From assembly GCF_017744095.1 (NCBI RefSeq), contig NZ_JAGHQX010000006.1, positions 248,001 to 312,000 of the forward strand: DNA of 64,000 nt, in the 5' to 3' direction. The translations under genes and the position numbers were made by a program. The notes beneath the pieces are model-generated. The model was not told where the DNA came from, made no database searches, and was given only the letters and a program-made list of their open reading frames with translations. Positions 60,772 to 64,000 of this stretch are shown in pieces (the stretch's first letter is position 1; every line of letters begins with the position of its first letter). This DNA is from Shimia sp. R10_1 (GTDB lineage Bacteria; Pseudomonadota; Alphaproteobacteria; Rhodobacterales; Rhodobacteraceae).

Positions 60772-61119
60772 CTAGTCTTTGTCAGCGTCCTCCAGCCCCC
60801 GCGCCCACGCCTGTGCCCAGGGACCCAAAGGGTCCAACAGGGCAAACAGCGCGTGGCCAGTGTCACTCAATTCATATCCCGCATCGCCGCGCTGCACCAA
60901 ACCACTGGCCATCAGCTCCTTAAGCCGTCTGTTCAACACCGTTGGCGACACCTGTTCGCAACGGGCCTGCAACGCGCGAAACGTCAGCCCGCCCTCTGAC
61001 AATTGCCACAAAACCCCAAGCGCCCAACTGCGCCCCAGAAGGTCAAACAACGCCATAATCGGTTTGCCCGTTTTTGACCCGCGTACAGGTTGGCCGGGCG
61101 TTGGCACAGGATTTGTCAT
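60772..61119 (-). CDS. HxlR family winged-helix regulator
   Basis: A 115-residue winged-helix regulator of the HxlR type. The core is IMALFDLLGRSWALGVLWQLSEGGLTFRALQARCEQVSPTVLNRRLKELMASGLVQR, followed by the wing GYELSDTGHALFALLDPLGPWAQAW. The usual N-terminal Cys of redox- or aldehyde-sensing members is absent; the one Cys is in ARCEQVS. It is divergent from the EamA gene, with a large palindrome between them, so it probably controls that transporter and itself. Confidence 0.86.
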   Translation of the reverse strand: MTNPVPTPGQPVRGSKTGKPIMALFDLLGRSWALGVLWQLSEGGLTFRALQARCEQVSPTVLNRRLKELMASGLVQRGDAGYELSDTGHALFALLDPLGPWAQAWARGLEDADKD

Positions 61120-61130
61120 GAATTCTCCTT

Positions 61131-61172
61131 GCTACACTTTTGGTAGCGTATTATTGCTACCGAAAGTGTAGC
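61131..61172. promoter_or_regulatory. HxlR operator palindrome
   Basis: Two 17-base arms, GCTACACTTTTGGTAGC (61131-61147) and GCTACCGAAAGTGTAGC (61156-61172), are inverted with one mismatch and an 8-base spacer. They fill the gap between the HxlR gene and the transporter. Each arm is itself partly symmetric (GCTAC...GTAGC), which suits two dimers. Confidence 0.7.
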
Positions 61173-61191
61173 GATTCCAACGAGCCCTGTC

Positions 61192-62082
61192 ATGCCTCTT
61201 CTTCCCATTCTTGCAGCACTCGGCGCATCATTTGGCTGGGCCAGCGGCATTGTGATTGCCCAAAGCCCCGCCAAACAGCTGGGGGCCTTTGCCTTCACCC
61301 ACATCCAACTGATCGCCTGCGGCCTGCTGGCCGCTGCGCTCACAACCGCACTGGGGCACTGGCACACCATCCCGTGGCAGTTCTGGCCCGCCTTTGTGTT
61401 CAGCAGTGTTTTTGGCATCCTGCTGGGCAATCTCGCCATGATCGCGTGCCTGCGCAGAGGAGGCCCACGGCGGACAGAGCTGCTGCTGTCCCTAAAAGCA
61501 CCGATTGTGGGCGGCATTGCGTTTGTCTGGTTACAAGAAATCCCCGCGCCAACGGATCTCCTCGGCGCCGCGATCACCCTGATCGGGGTCTGCATCGCCA
61601 TTGTCTTTGGCACCAACACCCAATCCCAAAGTGATGCCAGCGCCGCACCCTTGTTGCATATTCTCGGGCTGGGCGTGGTGGCCACGGCTTTGCAAGGAGC
61701 GGGCTTTCTGGCCATGAAACCCGCGCTTGAAGCGGGCTTAACACCAATCGCGGCCACCGCCCTGCGCCTCCTGGGTGCCGCGCTCCTGATTTCCGTCATC
61801 GCGTGCGTGCCGGCCAAAGCCATGAAACCGCACGCCCCGCTCACGCCTGCGTTGTTGGGGGTGACGATCCTGCCTGGCGTCATTGGCTACATTGTGGCCT
61901 CTTCTCTGCTGCTGTTTGCCTTTGCGCGTCTGGATGCGGGCATCGCAGCAACCCTGGGCGCATTGTCCCCCGTGTTGATCTTGCCGATCCTCTGGGTGAA
62001 AGAAAAAGTGCCCCCCCATCCTGTGGCGATCCTCGGCGCAATGATCGCCGTGTCGGGCACAGCGGTCATCGCCTTGCTTTAG
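61192..62082 (+). CDS. DMT family transporter (EamA)
   Basis: A 296-residue membrane protein with about ten helices in two EamA repeats: the first from residue 5 (PILAALGASFGWASGIVIAQSPAKQLGAFAFTHIQLIACGLL), the second from about 160 (LLHILGLGVVATALQGAGFLAMKPALEAGLTPIAATALRLLGAALL). It is probably an exporter. It is divergent from hxlR and under its likely control. The substrate is unknown; control by an HxlR protein often means a response to a toxic or reactive compound. Confidence 0.88.
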   Translation: MPLLPILAALGASFGWASGIVIAQSPAKQLGAFAFTHIQLIACGLLAAALTTALGHWHTIPWQFWPAFVFSSVFGILLGNLAMIACLRRGGPRRTELLLSLKAPIVGGIAFVWLQEIPAPTDLLGAAITLIGVCIAIVFGTNTQSQSDASAAPLLHILGLGVVATALQGAGFLAMKPALEAGLTPIAATALRLLGAALLISVIACVPAKAMKPHAPLTPALLGVTILPGVIGYIVASSLLLFAFARLDAGIAATLGALSPVLILPILWVKEKVPPHPVAILGAMIAVSGTAVIALL

Positions 62083-62123
62083 GCCACCCTTGCCACCCGC
62101 GCCAAACCTGTTAAGCCTTGGCC

Positions 62124-63053
62124 ATGCTGGCAATCTTTCTGAAAACACTGCCGTTTTTTGCGCTCATTGGCCTTGGCTACTGGGCCGGGCGCACGCGTTT
62201 CTTCTCAGAAGAGGCCACCGCCTATCTCACAAAATTTGTGTTTTACTTTGCCCTTTCAGCGATGCTGTTTCGGTTTGCGGCCAATCTCAGCCTCGCAGAG
62301 GTTCTGAACTGGCGCCTGATGGGAGCGTATTTGCTGGGATGCTGCGCTGTCTACGGGCTCGCCACACTGGTCGCGATGCTGCGCAAACAAGACATCGCGA
62401 CAGCGGCGGTCGAGGCCCAATGCGCCACAATTGGCAACGTCGGTTTTCTAGGCGTGCCCATGCTCACATTGTTGATGGGCCCAGAAGCCATTGGCCCGGT
62501 GATGCTGGTTCTTGCAGTGGATCTGATTGTGTTTTCCAGCCTGATTGTGATCCTGATCACCGGATCCAAAGACGGCAACATGAACCTGTCCATTCTGCGC
62601 ACAGTGGCCGCAGGGCTGATCCGCAATCCGATGATTGTCGCGATTTCGCTTGGTTTTATCTGGTCCGCGCTGGCCTTGCCAATTCCTGCGCCCGTCAATG
62701 AATTTCTGGCCATACTGGGCGGTGCCGCAACCCCGGGAGCGCTGTTTGCAATCGGGGCTTCGCTGGCCTCAAAATCCGCCGAACGTGCGGGCGTCGCGTT
62801 GTGGCTCAGCTTTGCCAAATTGGTGCTGCACCCGCTGTTTGTGGCCATTGCAGTCCTCTGGATTTTGCCAATCGACCCCTATTCCGCAAGCGTCGTGATC
62901 GCCGCTGCCGCCCTGCCTGTGGCGGGCAATGTCTACATGCTGGCGCAGCACTACGGCGTTGCCCCGCATCGCGCCTCCGCAGCCATTCTGTTTTCCACGA
63001 TTGCCTCCATCGCAACCGTGTCTCTGGTCATTGCATGGGTCAGCCAGTTCTGA
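62124..63053 (+). CDS. AEC family transporter (auxin efflux carrier type)
   Basis: A 309-residue membrane protein with about 10 helices. It starts MLAIFLKTLPFFALIGLGYWAGRTRFFSEEATAYLTKFVFYFALSAMLFRFAA and has IGNVGFLGVPMLTLLMG and GAATPGALFAIGASLASKS, the crossing-helix motifs of the family. The stop-side ends IASIATVSLVIAWVSQF. The ATG at 62124 is used; a TTG 6 bases earlier is also in frame. Members move organic acids such as malonate or amino acids. It is 36 bases before fghA. Confidence 0.88.
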   Translation: MLAIFLKTLPFFALIGLGYWAGRTRFFSEEATAYLTKFVFYFALSAMLFRFAANLSLAEVLNWRLMGAYLLGCCAVYGLATLVAMLRKQDIATAAVEAQCATIGNVGFLGVPMLTLLMGPEAIGPVMLVLAVDLIVFSSLIVILITGSKDGNMNLSILRTVAAGLIRNPMIVAISLGFIWSALALPIPAPVNEFLAILGGAATPGALFAIGASLASKSAERAGVALWLSFAKLVLHPLFVAIAVLWILPIDPYSASVVIAAAALPVAGNVYMLAQHYGVAPHRASAAILFSTIASIATVSLVIAWVSQF

Positions 63054-63089
63054 CATTTTGGCGCAAACCGTTTGGCAGGAGCCCCACCC

Positions 63090-63923
63090 ATGGAAATGAT
63101 CTCTGAAAACCGCGCCTTTGGCGGCACACAGGGCGTATACACACACAACGCACACACCACCCATTGCGAAATGACCTTCGGCCTGTTTCTGCCCGAAGAA
63201 GCCAAAGATGGCCCCGTTCCGGTGATCTGGTATCTCTCCGGCCTCACCTGCACCCATGAAAACGCCATGGTCAAAGCGGGCGCACAGCAATGGGCCGCAG
63301 AACAAGGCGTGGCGCTTGTGTTTCCGGACACCTCTCCGCGCGGCGAAGGCGTGGCCGATGATGCCGCCTATGATCTGGGTCAGGGCGCAGGCTTTTATGT
63401 CAACGCCACGCAAAAACCATGGGCCCCGCATTTCAACATGTGGGATTACATCTCCGAAGAGCTGCCGTCCTTCCTACAGGAATACGCCCCGCTCGACATG
63501 TCACGCCAGTCCATCATGGGCCACTCCATGGGCGGCCACGGCGCTCTGACGCTGGCCATGGCACTGCCGGGCCGCTACCGCTCTGTGTCTGCCTTTGCGC
63601 CGATCTGCAACCCAACCGCTGCCGACTGGGGCCGCAAACAGCTCTCCGCCTATCTTGGCGCGGACGAAGCCGCATGGGCGGGCCATGACGCCACGCTCCT
63701 GATGCGCGAAAAAGGCTTTGACGGCCCCGTGCTCGTCGACACCGGCACCGCCGATCAGTTCATCGACCTCTTGCGCCCCGAAGCCCTGGCCGAAGCCGCC
63801 ACCGCCCGCCGCCAGGAGGGCAGCTTCCGTCTGCAGAAAGGCTACGACCACAGCTACTTCTTCGTCTCGACCTTCATGGAAGAGCATATCGCCTTCCACG
63901 CCGAAGCGCTCTACGCAGACTAA
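63090..63923 (+). CDS. fghA: S-formylglutathione hydrolase
   Basis: FghA splits S-formylglutathione into formate and glutathione, completing the formaldehyde route begun by FrmA. The 277 residues show the esterase-D pattern: LSGLTCTHENAMVKAGAQQWAAEQG, FPDTSPRGEGVADDAAYDLGQGAGFYVNAT, the catalytic Ser146 in GHSMGGHG, the Asp in LVDTGTADQF and the His in GYDHSYFF. GGCAGGA lies before the ATG. It is 36 bases after the AEC transporter. Confidence 0.95.
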   Translation: MEMISENRAFGGTQGVYTHNAHTTHCEMTFGLFLPEEAKDGPVPVIWYLSGLTCTHENAMVKAGAQQWAAEQGVALVFPDTSPRGEGVADDAAYDLGQGAGFYVNATQKPWAPHFNMWDYISEELPSFLQEYAPLDMSRQSIMGHSMGGHGALTLAMALPGRYRSVSAFAPICNPTAADWGRKQLSAYLGADEAAWAGHDATLLMREKGFDGPVLVDTGTADQFIDLLRPEALAEAATARRQEGSFRLQKGYDHSYFFVSTFMEEHIAFHAEALYAD

Positions 63924-63940
63924 GAACAGAAAGCGCCAAC

Positions 63941-64000
63941 ATGACAGCGATTTACGTGGATGCCGACGCCTGCCCTGTGAAAACAGAGGTCGAGCGCGTC
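63941..64000 (+). CDS. YaiI/YqxD family (UPF0178, DUF188) protein, 5' part only
   Basis: The first 20 codons, MTAIYVDADACPVKTEVERV, match the start of the YaiI/YqxD family, which has the N-terminal DADACPVK motif and a PIN-like nuclease fold. The gene runs off the end of the window. The function is unknown. It starts 17 bases after fghA on the same strand. Confidence 0.8.
   Translation, partial: MTAIYVDADACPVKTEVERV

Noticed and set aside
1..64000. tRNA or rRNA genes, CRISPR array, insertion sequences, prophage or integration site
   Set aside because: I saw no cloverleaf-like gene, no regularly spaced repeats, no transposase or integrase frame and no break in gene style over the window.

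Overview
The window is a gene-dense, GC-rich piece of a chromosome from a Rhodobacterales (Roseobacter-group) alphaproteobacterium. The evidence is the split ATP synthase operon in the order atpI-B-E-X-F with a b' subunit, the MipZ division-site ATPase in place of MinCDE, the alphaproteobacterial proteins TrcR and DUF2794, BluB, glutathione-dependent formaldehyde oxidation, and an exosortase E/VPEID-CTERM pair, which I know mainly from this group. I see no rRNA, tRNA, CRISPR array, insertion sequence or prophage. The content is mostly core chromosome with one catabolic island.

Layout. 0-6 kb: ybaB-recR, trcR, a secreted RNase T2, a lipoprotein, and the ATP synthase F0 operon read leftward. 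6-11 kb: small regulatory units (two LysR regulators, one ArsR, an EamA transporter, azoR) and a tRNA-editing protein. 11-22 kb: an expanded version of the conserved ffh-rpsP-rimM-trmD-rplS translation cluster, into which a lipoprotein, three tandem GNAT acetyltransferases, chorismate mutase, bluB, a YegP-like protein, a hydrolase, a SEL1 protein and a GH25 lysozyme-like lipoprotein are inserted. 22.4-24.7 kb: queC-queD-queE-queF, the steps from carboxytetrahydropterin formation to preQ1 for queuosine. 24.8-30.6 kb: a DUF3179 protein, transporter, VOC protein, PLP enzyme and RluE-type pseudouridine synthase. 30.7-33.5 kb: mipZ, then an exosortase E/CPBP-protease fusion, and converging on it a tiny VPEID-CTERM substrate with a tryptophan-rich exposed segment. 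33.7-46.6 kb: an aromatic catabolic island with a MarR regulator, hmgA, fahA, two accessory enzymes, a flavin hydroxylase, a small DUF2783 protein, maiA, an HpaR-type regulator and a five-gene branched-chain-type ABC transporter. 46.6-64 kb: DUF3095, MFS, asd, a DUF4139 protein, carbonic anhydrase, leucyl aminopeptidase-NlpC/P60-agmatinase, cytochrome c', an I78 inhibitor, and the formaldehyde enzymes frmA and fghA separated by regulators and transporters.

How they work together. The catabolic island reads as a complete route: the transporter would import an aromatic acid, the flavin hydroxylase with its small partner would make homogentisate, and HmgA, MaiA and FahA would take it to fumarate and acetoacetate. 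I propose that the hydroxylase plus DUF2783 pair is a two-component MhaAB-like 3-hydroxyphenylacetate 6-hydroxylase. The strongest candidate for an undescribed system is the mipZ-xrtE-VPEID unit: a dedicated sorting enzyme with one adjacent substrate whose mature exposed part is only about 35 residues with six tryptophans. Several unexplained DNA or RNA structures also occur: near-perfect palindromes at 18.1 and 61.1 kb, a nested stem-loop before rplS, a long-armed stem-loop at 57.7 kb, and a four-copy intergenic repeat containing CCCGGGATATTT.
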